NCBI GenBank assembly: GCA_965153355.1
Contig: OZ231126.1
Coordinates: 51,150,001 to 51,214,000, forward strand
Direction: 5' to 3'
Source of the DNA: Flaccisagitta enflata
Lineage: Eukaryota > Chaetognatha > Sagittoidea > Aphragmophora
DNA: 64,000 bases
The notes below the pieces were generated by a model. That model searched no databases. It was not told where the DNA came from and saw only the letters and a list, made by a program, of their open reading frames with translations. Position numbers and translations under genes: made by a program. Shown piece by piece: positions 48,791-59,559 of this stretch (positions are counted from its first letter, which is position 1; the number at the start of each line of letters is the position of its first letter).

Positions 48791-48862
48791 TATGGTAGCT
48801 CAGTGGTAAGTCATCCACTTCCTGTTCAGAAGGATGGCCGTTTGAATCCGCAGAGAGACAAT
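48791..48862 (+). ncRNA. tRNA-like sequence with box A and box B
   Basis: TGGTAGCTCAGTGG (48793-48806) fits the internal RNA polymerase III box A and CGTTTGAATCC (48840-48849) fits box B at tRNA-like spacing. An anticodon-arm-like CTTC-CTGTTCA-GAAG lies between; its loop would place GTT as anticodon. The acceptor stem does not pair, so this is more likely a tRNA-derived SINE head or tRNA pseudogene than a working tRNA. From 48870 to 49420 I see no gene. Confidence 0.5.
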
Positions 48863-49419
48863 CTTTTTCTCAGGCAATTTGAGGTGTTCACAACTCTGTC
48901 AGAATTCTTTCGACCAGCGGTAAACATGTTTTGATTTTTTTGACCAACTTCTTGACGATGAAGAGGGCAATGGGCACAGATTTGGAATCAGCTCATGATC
49001 TCCTACTCAGTGAATTTTTTATAGAAATTTTGAGGGTAACAAGAAATCTACCTTAAAAGGTTCCCCATCAATGAAGGTCAACATCTAAGGGTCCCAAATG
49101 ATAGTTTTCAATGTGATATCACCTCTCTTTAAAGGTAAACCTGAGATAAAGGTAAAAAATCTTCAGTCCTGATGGGACTGATGAAGCGGGGTCCTACTGT
49201 ATCTCAAATTAAAGGTTTTAAAAATAAGTCAATCTCAATTTTTATTTGCATAGAGGTCTTTAAAAAAGTATCGAATAAAAATGATATTCATTTTGGTCAA
49301 ATATTGGCTAATAAAATTAGAAATAATTTTCACTGCAAAACTTGTATTTTTGGCTTTAAAAACAATAAATTTTCAACAATTTTTGGTATTTTGTTCCTCT
49401 TAACTGTGCTGATTCAATT

Positions 49420-49620
49420 TTTAGTTGCAGACGCACAACTCTATAAGAGGCTTTGTCTATTTATCCATCCATCCGTTTATTTGTTGGTCCATCCGTAAAG
49501 TCAAAATGTGGATAAAATAGCATTTAGGATACTTTTTATGTATGTTTGTGTGTGGAGTAGGGTGTGGGGCGTGGATGAGGGTTAGATGCCCCTGCCTACC
49601 TGTCTCCAACAATATTGTGA
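49420..49620 (+). repeat. fam-H dispersed repeat, decayed tail
   Basis: Head AGTTG...CAACT (49423-49440) is followed by CTATAAGAGGCTTTGTC and a CCATCCATCCG run. A CCCCTGCCTACC core and a CCAACA remnant of the tail lie near 49590-49610. Confidence 0.65.
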
Positions 49621-49685
49621 CCCCGCATCACTTATTTTTCTTTTCTTCTAATTTTGGTTATTTTTAAAGATTTACAACTGGACTT

Positions 49686-49745
49686 TTTTGGTCAGCGGCC
49701 CCCAAAGGGGTCGATGACCTATGCTTTCAAACAGGGGAAATTTAT
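49686..49745. repeat. end-fragment of the 14.3 kb TIR element
   Basis: CAGCGGCCCCCAAAGGGGTC, then GATGACCT, resembles the ends at 14319 and 14880. Confidence 0.5.
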
Positions 49746-49814
49746 AGATATCATATTCTTGATCCGCACTGATTTTTAGGACTTCTATGCAAAAAACTGA
49801 GATTGATTCCCATG

Positions 49815-50004
49815 TTTTAGTTGCAGACACGCAACTCTATAAGAGCCTTTGACCGTTCGTCCATCTGTCCGTCCATTGGTCTGTTGGTCCATCCGTCGGT
49901 CCGTTGGTCTGTCCAAAAACATGAGTCAAAATGTGAAAAAACGCGCATTTCCGCCCCTGCCCACCCCTCCGCAACTGGTATTGGCCGTGTATCCGGCCTT
50001 GTTT
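49815..50004 (+). repeat. fam-H dispersed repeat, complete
   Basis: TTTTAGTTGCAGACACGCAA: hairpin AGTTGC/GCAACT (49819-49836), CTATAAG, a GTCCATCTGTCCGTCC body, CCCCTGCCCACCCC core, tail GCAACT (49971-49976) and end GTGTATCCGGCCTTGTTT. It is the clearest plus-strand copy and shows the same stem variant at head and tail. Confidence 0.9.
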
Positions 50005-50454
50005 ACAGATATTTTTATACTGGGATTCTGACCGTATTCAGAAGAATTCTTATGTGCTTCAAAGCACCTCCATGACTTGCTGTCGGTCATTGATCAGTCA
50101 GTCGCTACATTGGTCAGTCGGCAACACTCTTTCAATGTTATATTCATAAATGAGACGCGTTTTAACTTGTATTTACGTTTATCGTAAATATGATATAATG
50201 AAACTAAGGGTGTATATTAAATTACTGATGTCTCGCATCAGTTAAACTCTGTAAAATTTGTGAGCACAAGTGTGTCCATATCAGCTTAAATAGATCTAAT
50301 CGATTAAAAATCCTTCTGGTGGCAGCTTTTTTGACTGCGTGACATTACAACTGTATCAAATGTTGTTCAGGAGGAATTTTTTTATTTCTGCGAATTTTTT
50401 TTCTCACTTTTTTTTTCAAATGAATGAAATAATAGCAGAATGTGCAGCCACGCA

Positions 50455-50640
50455 AGTTTTGAGCCTTGGCCTTACTGCTCCTGCTCAAATGATTAGATGA
50501 TCTCAAATACAGCCCCTGCCCACCCGCACGCGACTAGGGTGGCTGTGTATCCAGCCTTGTTAATTCGCAGACTTGCAAGTCTATGAGGCTTTGCTCGTCT
50601 GTCAGATCGTCAGTCTGTAATGATCGAGTTGAAATGTTAA
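50455..50640 (+). repeat. fam-H tail followed by a second head
   Basis: CTTACTGCTCCTGCTCAAAT, CCCCTGCCCACCCGCACGCG and GTATCCAGCCTTGTT form a tail with GCGACT (50529-50534). A different head follows: AGACTTGCAAGTCT (50569-50582) and ATGAGGCTTTG. From 50640 to 51490 I see no gene. Confidence 0.7.
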
Positions 50641-51494
50641 GAAAGGGATTTTTTTGGATTGTACAGCTGGGCAGGGGCGTCCAAGACCAAACCCTCCCCC
50701 CTACACACAAGACATAGGCAAAAAGTATCTTAAACGCTCATTTATTCACTTTTTGACTCAAATCACCATGGACCAACTGATGACGGAGTCAAAATTTGCA
50801 TATAACAATTTTTTTCTCATTTTTTTTCCTCAATTTTGCCAATTATGACCACTTTTTGGCCTGCACTGGGCCAGTAAAATCTCAGATGAATTTTCTTAGC
50901 ATCAATTCCCCGTATGTTGAGGCTTGGGTATATGAGCAAGTAAACACAAACTTGACAAGAATACGCTTGAAAAATGTTGTCATTTCTCAATTTGCCCATT
51001 TTTTGCCCCTTTTAGGACTTTTTTGCTCAAATTAGGATCATTAAGCTAACAGGGGAGCACCCTACTCGGCATGGTAAACATCAGGAGGGGAAAAAATACA
51101 AGTAACACTAACAAGGACATGTTGAGATGAATAAAAATGAGATTTTTCATATTTCTATGTTCTTTTTCTCCTTTTCCTATTTTTGAGCAGTCATAACTTT
51201 TGAAAGGCTGGACCAATTTAGTCGCGCAAAAAAAGGATGGACACCCCTTGAAAAACTCTACATTTTTGTCACCGATTTTTCCTAAATCCATCAAAAAACG
51301 ACTTGGTTATGATCGTTTGAATAGAAATGATCAGCTGACAAAAAATTTATTGTGGACTAGGACTGAATTTCATGATGTTTGCGCCCCTCTAAGGTCAGCC
51401 AATGGGTCAAATTCATGTTGAATATTCTTACCAAATGTATAGGTGTACATTATGACCAAAAACAAAACAGTTTGCCAATTCTAAAATTTTCACT

Positions 51495-51736
51495 CCCCCT
51501 GGCTATTTCTGTTGTGACAGAGATCACAGAAATTTCAATTGCGAAAAATTAAAAAAACTTTCACCGAAAGAAAGGTCCGATTTCATCTTCAAAAAGAAGG
51601 ATTGTCAAAAATGTTTGATGCCAATGACCAGAAATCATTTCCCAAAGACTTGTAAATCACCAATCAAGTGCAGAGTGTGCCAAAAACCTCACCACACGCT
51701 CTTGCACTTGGGAAAACCACCCACGAGTGATGATGC
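51495..51736 (+). pseudogene. BEL/Pao gag zinc-knuckle segment, copy 1
   Basis: The plus frame shows the BEL-type cysteine-histidine array: CDRDHRNFNCEKLKKLSP, then DCQKCLMP, KTCKSPIKCRVC and HHTLLHLGKPP. This is the nucleic-acid-binding part of gag that precedes the protease. The palindromic element B begins at 51740, directly after it, and the rest of the element resumes at 55786. No 5' LTR or earlier gag was recognised upstream. Confidence 0.8.
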
Positions 51737-51839
51737 AATTGTCCAGGATTTAAAGAAAAGGACTCGGCGACTTTGGAAGAAAGCCTGAAAATTTGCATAC
51801 AGGGTCAGTTTTTCGTGCGGAAGAAGACTAGATGGGGTA

Positions 51840-52250
51840 CCACGCGTATCAAAAAAAAAGACGCACCTATCTATTAATTGAAAAAACAGATATAAAAAAT
51901 AATTTTAACTATTTTTGACAAAGACATTTTGAAAGATTTTCAAAAAATCTTTCATTCTAGACCAATCCTAGATCTGTATTCCAAACGGTTTAGGAGCTAG
52001 AGCTCTGCAAAGAGAAGCACTATTTTGCTAAAATGCACTTTTTTCATAGGGATTGCGAAACTGAAATGGGCAATGTCTTCACTTAAACTGATGCCATTTC
52101 TAAACGAAAAAAGGTAGCAATACCAGATTGGCGCCAAATTAAAGTACTTTCAAAGGGCTTTAAAATGACCTAAGATTTTCTATAGTTTTTTGAAGATTTA
52201 GTGGCTAAATCAACCATTTAAAAGTGCGTCTTTTTTTTTGATACGCGTGG
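51840..52250. mobile_element. 411-bp MITE, 27-bp perfect TIRs, TA duplication
   Basis: CCACGCGTATC-A(9)-GACGCAC is repeated exactly in reverse complement at the other end. TA flanks both ends (51838-51839 and 52251-52252). The matching arm of the host palindrome reads GGGGTACATG, which gives the empty site. Copies 2 and 3 lie at 38195 and 32752. Confidence 0.9.
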
Positions 52251-53581
52251 TACATGTCTGATTTTTTAGTGTACCCCATAAAAAATGCGTTTTTTTTCAA
52301 AAAAATAACTTTGAAGTTGCACTGACGCCAAACGAATTGACGGATCGCCATAAGATTTTAGGTGAAGTAAAATATGCCTTTTTTCTACTTGCATGCAAAA
52401 TTTCAGCCAAATCGGTTCAGTAGAAGCGAAGATATTGTTGTTTAAAGTCTAGGCCTATTTTACAAAAAAGGGCTATGTTTCAATTTTGGGGTAAAATTTT
52501 GTTTTTTTGAGCTAGAAGTCTGATACCGGTTTTAAACATCTATTTTACCCCAATTTACTGTAAAATCAAAAGAAATTGAAAAAATTCCATGTTTTTTTTA
52601 TATTTTTGGCCAAAGAAACAAAAAAATTGAGTTTCAGAATTAGGGCTTGACTTTTGAAAAAGGCTAGTTCTAGGAAAATATTGAAATTATTCGCGCTCAC
52701 TTTGGGAAGCAATCGTCATCATCAAGCCCGGGCGATTCTGCCTTTTTCTTAACTATACGATTTACTATACAATTTAGCTAACTATTGGGGCGATTCCAAT
52801 ACTATACGATACAATACTATATTCCTTAGTATTGGGGTACAATACCCCATCAATACCCAATACCCATTACCCAATCAATACACAAAGAAAAGTTCATCAT
52901 TTAACATATAGTAAAATTTCGATGAAAAATGTGCTAGATTTAATTCATACATGATCAATTGATCATTTGATTCTACAAAACACATTGTTGTGGCTTGTTT
53001 GGGATATTTGCAAATGCAAAAAAGATTCTTAATTAGATGAGCTGAAAACTCTATTCTATGATTTAAACCTAACATTCGAATATTGTAAAAATTTCTCTAC
53101 ATAATTTTGTTCCCACGATTAAAAGCGCATGTGCTGTCTAAGCATTCACCGTAAGTGAAACGTAAAGGTGTAATTTGGCGGTTGATAATGATTCGCTGAT
53201 GCCATTAGGAGAATTTTTCCCATTGGAAGTTGGCTAAGCATTTGTCATACATGCACATGTAACAGTTCTCCGATCATTTACAAAATTTGCCTTCATTCAC
53301 TGATACGGCTCCAACACGCATGATGGTCTTGGGAATGAAATGTTGCATCTTGGTTGACATCATAAAAACGTGTATTCAAGTGGCTTGGGTGCTTCCGACA
53401 AATTTGTGAATCATATAAGAATGATACTTTGTCATCACTAATGTTTTCTTTTTTACTTTTGGCGTCCTTGTAATTAAAGATGAATCCACGCTTTTGGATG
53501 GCTGAACTAACAACTCTTCTATCAATTGTTTCCACTTTAATCATCTGCATTGAGGACCATACAGTGTTTCGCGTTTTGTAG

Positions 53582-53585
<4 letters not shown>

Positions 53586-53648
<63 letters not shown>
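53586..53648. repeat. (CT)n microsatellite
   Basis: Pure CT tract inside the hAT-like element. Confidence 0.95.
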
Positions 53649-53890
53649 GTTACTTTACACGAAACAAACAATGAAATGGTGTCGACTATGTCATTGTTTT
53701 CTTTGTGCAGAGAGAGAGAGAAAGTGTGTATGATCGACACTATTCTTACCATGAAAGGACGGCGGTGAGAACCGATTCTGATCGAAGCAAGTCATATGTT
53801 CTCTTCCTTGAATACTTTTCAAAGAAAGAATTAACTACGACCCTTTTCTCCTACACTCTTCATAACCTAGTGACCTCGGATATCAAGGCG

Positions 53891-53891
<1 letters not shown>

Positions 53892-53974
<83 letters not shown>
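53892..53974. repeat. (CAA)n microsatellite
   Basis: Pure CAA tract inside the hAT-like element. Confidence 0.95.
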
Positions 53975-54200
53975 GATGCAAGTATTTTGCCTAAAACTTT
54001 ATGTTAACAATATTTATTCCTGGATTTATCTATTCACCTCAAACTTATCATGCTGATTATCATTTTCGCGTCACATGGCTTTCTCTCTCTCTCTATCTCT
54101 CTTTTGTTTTTCCTCTTTACTAACCGAGAAAATCAATTTGCATATTAACTTGACCATATAATACACATGATAACTGTCTGGTTGTGAGAAGAAAAGGTAT

Positions 54201-54310
54201 GTTTTTAGGTGCGAAAAAGCACCTCTATAACAGGACATGTCCGTTGGTCTGTAACGCATTAGTTTGACGATCCACTCGTTGCACCTTATTGGCCTACTTG
54301 GCCTTGTTAG
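54201..54310 (+). repeat. fam-H2 dispersed repeat, short complete copy
   Basis: GTTTTTAGGTGCGAAAAAGC: hairpin AGGTGC/GCACCT (54207-54224), CTATAA, GTCCGTTGGTCTGTAACGCA, tail GCACCT (54281-54286) and end TTGGCCTACTTGGCCTTGTT. Confidence 0.85.
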
Positions 54311-55785
54311 ATCGAATCCTCCTTTCAATGTTTTCAGGTTCTAATTTTGTTTGGTTTGACTGAATATTTGTAACGAGTCAACATTTTTTTCTAGGGTTTT
54401 GCGATTTGACTAAATATTGACCAATGCCAATACCAATACCAATATTGGTATTGGCTTAGTAATATTTCATTCTCAGAATTATGATAATTGAATAAATATC
54501 AATATTGGGTCATCAATATTTTTTGAAGAAGTAGATATATGACTCATTGATATTTTAAAAGGGAATCGGAAAGTTTTTTTCAAAAATAAAGATATTGATA
54601 TAAATGATTATGCATCTGATAAGTTTTTTTAGTGAAACTATTTTTTTTTCATCTTTCATTATCATGAATTTATAAACCATACCAACAAAAGTTTTTTTTG
54701 CAAAAATTGTAGCGTATTGTACCATATTGTATTGTCTTGTATTTTTTACAAATCTGATTGGTAGTATTGGGTAAACCCAATACCTTTCAGTATTGTAAAA
54801 CTGATACAATACCCAATATGTATTGCCCGGGCTTGGTCATCATGTGTACCAACTTATTCCCAAACTTTCAGAGGGGTACGTCAACCCAAAGAGACAAAAA
54901 ATCTTCTCAAAGTTTTAAAAAAAACATCCCAAAATCTTGCATTTTTGGATTTCCTAGGACATTTGGTTATGCTAGGGCCAAACGCTTCAAGCAATTTGCC
55001 TAAAATTTTATATGCAAGTCCCTATATGTAAGGGGCATATCTGAGCCAAATTTCAGCTCATTATTCAAACATTGAATTTTTTCATATATCACAGAGGGTA
55101 AAAAAATGCTAAATTTTGGTATTTTTGCTTTAGACTTTGAAATGTTTTTTTGTCCTTTTGGGTTGACGTACCCCTCTGAAAGTTTGGGAATATGTTGGTA
55201 CACTTGATGACGATTGATTCCCATAGTGAGCGCCAATAATTTTAATATTTTCCTAGAACTAGCCTTTTTCAAAAATCAGGCCCTAATTCTGAAACTCAAT
55301 TTTATGTTTTTTTGGCCAAAAATATAAAAAAAACAGGGAATTTTTTCAATTTCTTTTGTTTTTAGAGTAAATTGGGGTAAAATAGATGTTTAAAACCAAT
55401 ATCAGACTTCTAGCTCAAAAAACCCAAAATTTTACCCAAAAATTGAAACATAGCCCTTTTTTTGAAAATAGGCCTAGACTTTAAACAACAATATCTCCGC
55501 TTCTACTGAACCGATTTGGCTGAAATTTTGCATGCAAGTAGAAAAAAGGCATATTTTTCTTCACCAAAAATTTTATGGCAATCCGTCAATTCGTTTGGCG
55601 TCAGTGCAACTTCAAAGTTATTTTTTTGAAAAAAAACGCGTTTTTTTATGGGGTACACTAAAAAATCAGACATGTACCCCATCTAGTCTTCTTCAGCACG
55701 AAAAACTGACCCTGTATGCACATTTTCAGGCTTTCTTCCAAAGATGCCAAGATCTATTCTTTTATTCCTTTCAGAGACTGGACTA

Positions 55786-58700
55786 CAAAGGCTGCATCTC
55801 CAACATCAGCATTTACTGTTTCATCAACAACAGTCTTTAAACAATCCCAAAAAAGTGCCTGAGTCATTGCCAGCCGTGAAAACTTGCTCAAATGCACTTC
55901 ATCATGCGCCTCAAAGAAAAGAGGGACTGACAGTTTTGAAAAACTTCAAGGCTGTACCAAAAGAAAGACCAAATTTGACAATTCGGTCAGCCATTGATGA
56001 TGGTTCTCAAACCACATGGATTTTGCAAAAAATTGCAAAAATGTTGAAATTGCCCGTGATAAGGCGAGTGCTGCTTGCTGTTGCAACAGCATTTTCAGGT
56101 GAACACCGTGCACCTGAACTTTACGATGTGGTCAAGATGTCTTTGCACCAAAGATAACCGTTACTGTGAAATGGAAGCAGTAGTCTTTCCATCAGAGAAG
56201 CTCACAGTTGATATGGATGCAATCAGACTTGATCCTTGCACAGAATATCCTCATTTGGCGGACATTCAGTTTGCAGATGATTATCCACGTGATGCAACTG
56301 AAATTGAGTTGCTAATTGGCAATGATTATGCTGATCACATACAGACTGGAAACAGAGTTGGTAACCCAGGGGAGCCACGTGCAATCCAAACTTTGGTTGG
56401 GTAGTATAAGACAGAATCAAACAAACCTGACACAGGTTGTGGCATTGGAAAATGTCTTGGAAAAATTTTGGAAATTGGAAGAATGCCCAAATCCAAACTC
56501 AAGAATCAAAAAACTTGTTGATGAAAGGGTGCATGACGAGTTCAAGAAGACCATCACTTATGATGATGTGAACCAGCAGTATATGGTCAAAATTCCTTTC
56601 AAGGAAGAGGTGAAAAAATTGTCGGACAACTTTGTACCAACAAAAGCTCTGTATTAGTAACAGCAAGCTATTCTGAAGAATGACCCAGAAAAAGGAAATA
56701 CTGTTCAAAAGATTTTTGATGAACAGTTTGATCTTGGTGTTCTAGAACTGGTCTCTGATGCTGACACTCCAGCTGGAGGTGTCCATTACCTACCTTGGCA
56801 CTTGGTGCTTAGGCCAGGCCATCCAACAACACCCGTGAGAATTGTGAAAAATGCCTCATTCAAAGATTTGGCATTTCCCTGAACAGTGGCCAACATGTTG
56901 GGCCTAATTTATTGCCAGATATCATTGGATCAATTTTACGCTTTCGTTCACGAATAATTGCATTTGTGTCTGATGTCAAAAAGATGTTTTGGCAGATAAA
57001 GATACCAGTTGAACAACAAGACCTTTATTGAATCATCACACCCAAGGGGATAGCTCGCCAAACTAGTGTTATGTTTGGTGAGTCTTCATCTCCATTCCTG
57101 TCCATGGCAACTTGTGAATACCACGCTCAGCGTGATGACATCCAACAAAAATTCCCAAAAGCTTGTGAATTTGTCCAAGATGAGCTCTACATGGACGATG
57201 TACCGGGAGGGTGCGATTCAGTTGATGATGGTGTTGATATTCTCACTCAAATCAAAGGCTTTTTTGGGTTTATGCACATGAAAGTGCACAAAATCAATAG
57301 CAACAACAAGGAGTTATTGAGCATGATTGAGGGGACTGATGATAGTGAAGAAGTTGCAGTTCTTGGCTTGCAGTGGAATACAAATCATGACTCTCTCCGC
57401 ATCCCCAACAAAGAGTGGGACAAAATTCCAACCACCAAGAGGGAATTTTTGCAAAAAATTCAGAGCAACTGTTGTTGACTTTGAAATTCCTCGGTTCTTT
57501 GACAACCCTACTATCCTTCACATCTTTGTAGATGCCAGTGAATCAGCATATGCCGCTGTTGCATATGCATTCTCTGAGAGAGGCTCTTGTTTTCTCATGT
57601 CTAAGACAAGAGTAAAGCCCATCAAAGTTGTTTCACTCCCCCGCATGGAATTGCTGGGAGCAGTGTTAGGCTCACGCTTACTTGCCTTTCTCCATGAAGA
57701 AGTTTTCAAATCTGGGATTGAAACTTTCTTGTGGACGGATTCTACTATCGCGCTTGGGTGGATCGAATCTTCTTCAGCACGCTACAAACCTTTGGTTGGG
57801 AACAGGATTGCGGAAATCCAACGGACATGCGGCAGTCATGGTGTTAAATGCATGTGGGTGCCTGGAGACGATAACCCAGCAGATTTCCAATCCAGGGGTA
57901 TTTGGCCTTTGAATGAAACACAATCCAAGCTCTGGATTGAAGGCCCTGATTTCATCAAAAGTCAAAACAGATGATTGGCCGAATCAGCCTACAATGGAAA
58001 AGCCAGATATTGATCAAAGGAAAGTGGCTGTCAATATCACACAGGTGCGTGAACCTGTCATCACTTTGGAATGTTTCATCTCTTTGGAAAAACTGGTGCG
58101 AATCATGATGTACGTGATTCAGTTTTGTAGCCCTTTGGGGGCAAGGGCAAATGAATCGATTGCTCAACAGCGGAAAAGGGCATTAGCAAAGCTCATCAGC
58201 CAAGAGCAAAAAACCTTCTTCTCTGAAGAATATGAATGCCTTCAGAAGAATCGTGCCATTCCACAAAACTCTCGATTGATCCAATTCAATCCAATCTTGG
58301 AAGACGGTTTGATCAAAATGAGTGAAAGAGTGAACAAAAACATCATCATTCTTCCAAACAAATCCCATCTCACCCGACTTCTCATCAGAGATGTTCACAA
58401 CTCAAATCTTCATACAGGATCAAACCAGACATTGGCAATTTTGCGTCAAAAATATTGGGTCATCAAAGGAATGACAACCGTGAAGGCCAAAACACAATCT
58501 TGCATGACATGCAAACGGATCAACAAGCCAATATGTCAACAAATGATGGCTGATTTGCCAGATTTTAGAAAAACTGCGTTACCACCTTTTTCTCATGTTG
58601 GACTGGATTACGCTGGACCTCTTCTCATCAAACCAAGGAGAGATTCAACTTCTCAAGCGGAGAAGCGTTGGATTTGCCTCTTTACTTGTGCATCAACCCG

Positions 58701-58985
58701 TGGTGTGCATTTGGAGATTGTGAATGATCAGTCCACTGAAGAATTTTTGATGGCATTCACGCGTTTTTCCTGTCGACGAGGAAAACCTCTCAATATCTAC
58801 AGCGATAATGCTTCAACGTTCAAAAAGACAGCAAAGGAATTGCCTGACATCATTTGGCAATTCAATCCACCTGCAGCTCCTTGGTGGGGAGGCTTCTGGG
58901 AACGCCTTGTGAGAAGCATCAAAACTCCGATGAAGAAAGTTTTAGTAATGGAGCTCATTGGCGACTTGTATGGCAAGTTGACTCC
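55786..58985 (+). pseudogene. decayed BEL/Pao retrotransposon pol, copy 1
   Basis: In order on the plus strand: an aspartic-protease-like region (RSAIDDGSQTTWI near 55985, IGNDYADHI near 56310); reverse transcriptase with ELYMDDVPGG (YMDD at 57188-57199); RNase H with FVDASESAYAAVAYAF (near 57526) and LPRMELLGAVLGSRL; integrase zinc-binding HLTRLLIRDVH...CMTCKRINK (58370-58530); and integrase core with GLDYAGP, SDNASTF and WGGFWERLVRS (near 58600, 58802 and 58885), where all three acidic residues are present. At least four frame changes and several stops break the reading, and about 200 bp of the RT-RNase H connector are missing relative to copy 2. The C-terminal domain after the integrase is absent. 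It is a dead copy. Confidence 0.9.
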
Positions 58986-58989
58986 TGCC

Positions 58990-59559
58990 CGCCTAAGAAT
59001 GTTTCACTTGTGTCAATTATGTTCGGATGGGCACGCGTGCTTGTTTCTTGATGCGACGTGCGAAAAGAATTTGAAGGGGCTGTTCCATTGGGCACCGGTC
59101 AACTTTGCGCGGGTTTTGCACAGGCCGATTACGGCCAGCGTTGTAGAGCGTGTTAGGCGCACGAGTAAGTTCTGCTTCGTTGTTAGAACCATGAACGACA
59201 GGCGCTTTGACGAGTTGTCGCTCGGAGTTGTCGGCATCATAGCCTTTTTCTTCTTCCTATTTTCCCATCACCTCCCCGCCTCAGCCGTCGCAGAGGTGAT
59301 TGGGCACAAGCCCTTGCACTGCGTCAACAAGAGCGATGCCGAAGCTCTCATAGGTTTGTCGTTCCGCTTTGTAGAAGTATCGCCTTCGATCCCGGTCGGT
59401 CGTCAAAGGGGTAGGGACAACTTCCCCATCCCGAGCGTCATCGAAGGCTTGGGCGTCCGCCACTGCGCCAAGCACGGCTGTCCTAAAGACGTCTCCGCCG
59501 GGGCGCTCTATCATGCAACGGCCAAACTGTTTTTCTTGCGTCGCATGGCGTTTTCATAA
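58990..59559 (+). CDS. GC- and CpG-rich open frame of unknown origin, fused to the integrase frame
   Basis: The open frame of the integrase continues without a stop for about 190 codons past the last integrase motif, but BEL C-terminal motifs are absent. Sequence becomes markedly richer in G+C and CpG than its surroundings. The frame includes a hydrophobic stretch (LSLGVVGIIAFFFFLFSHHL near 59215-59275) that could span a membrane, and a C-terminal part with HCAKHGCPKD. On the minus strand a 77-codon frame is also open (59281-59514). I do not recognise either product. It could be an exon, a captured sequence, or non-coding CpG-rich DNA. Confidence 0.3.
   Translation, partial: RLRMFHLCQLCSDGHACLFLDATCEKNLKGLFHWAPVNFARVLHRPITASVVERVRRTSKFCFVVRTMNDRRFDELSLGVVGIIAFFFFLFSHHLPASAVAEVIGHKPLHCVNKSDAEALIGLSFRFVEVSPSIPVGRQRGRDNFPIPSVIEGLGVRHCAKHGCPKDVSAGALYHATAKLFFLRRMAFS

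Larger units (their letters stand above)
52723..54835. mobile_element. 2.1-kb hAT-like element, 8-bp target duplication
   Basis: Ends CAAGCCCGGGC and GCCCGGGCTTG are flanked by GTCATCAT (52715-52722 and 54836-54843). Both subterminal regions are dense in CAATAC/GTATTG words, as expected of short transposase-binding repeats. The interior has (CT)n (53586-53647), (CAA)n (53892-53973) and a fam-H2 copy, but no transposase frame. The 8-bp duplication suggests the hAT superfamily; the end sequence is not a textbook match. Confidence 0.8.
51740..55785. mobile_element. palindromic (foldback) element, copy B, with two nested insertions
   Basis: Ends TTGTCCAG and CTGGACTA with the 3-bp duplication CAA (51737-51739 and 55786-55788). 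The left arm (to about 52715) and right arm (from about 54844) are reverse complements and share sequence with copy A at 4181-5623. Without its nested insertions it would be about 1.5 kb. It interrupts a BEL element between gag and protease. Confidence 0.85.
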
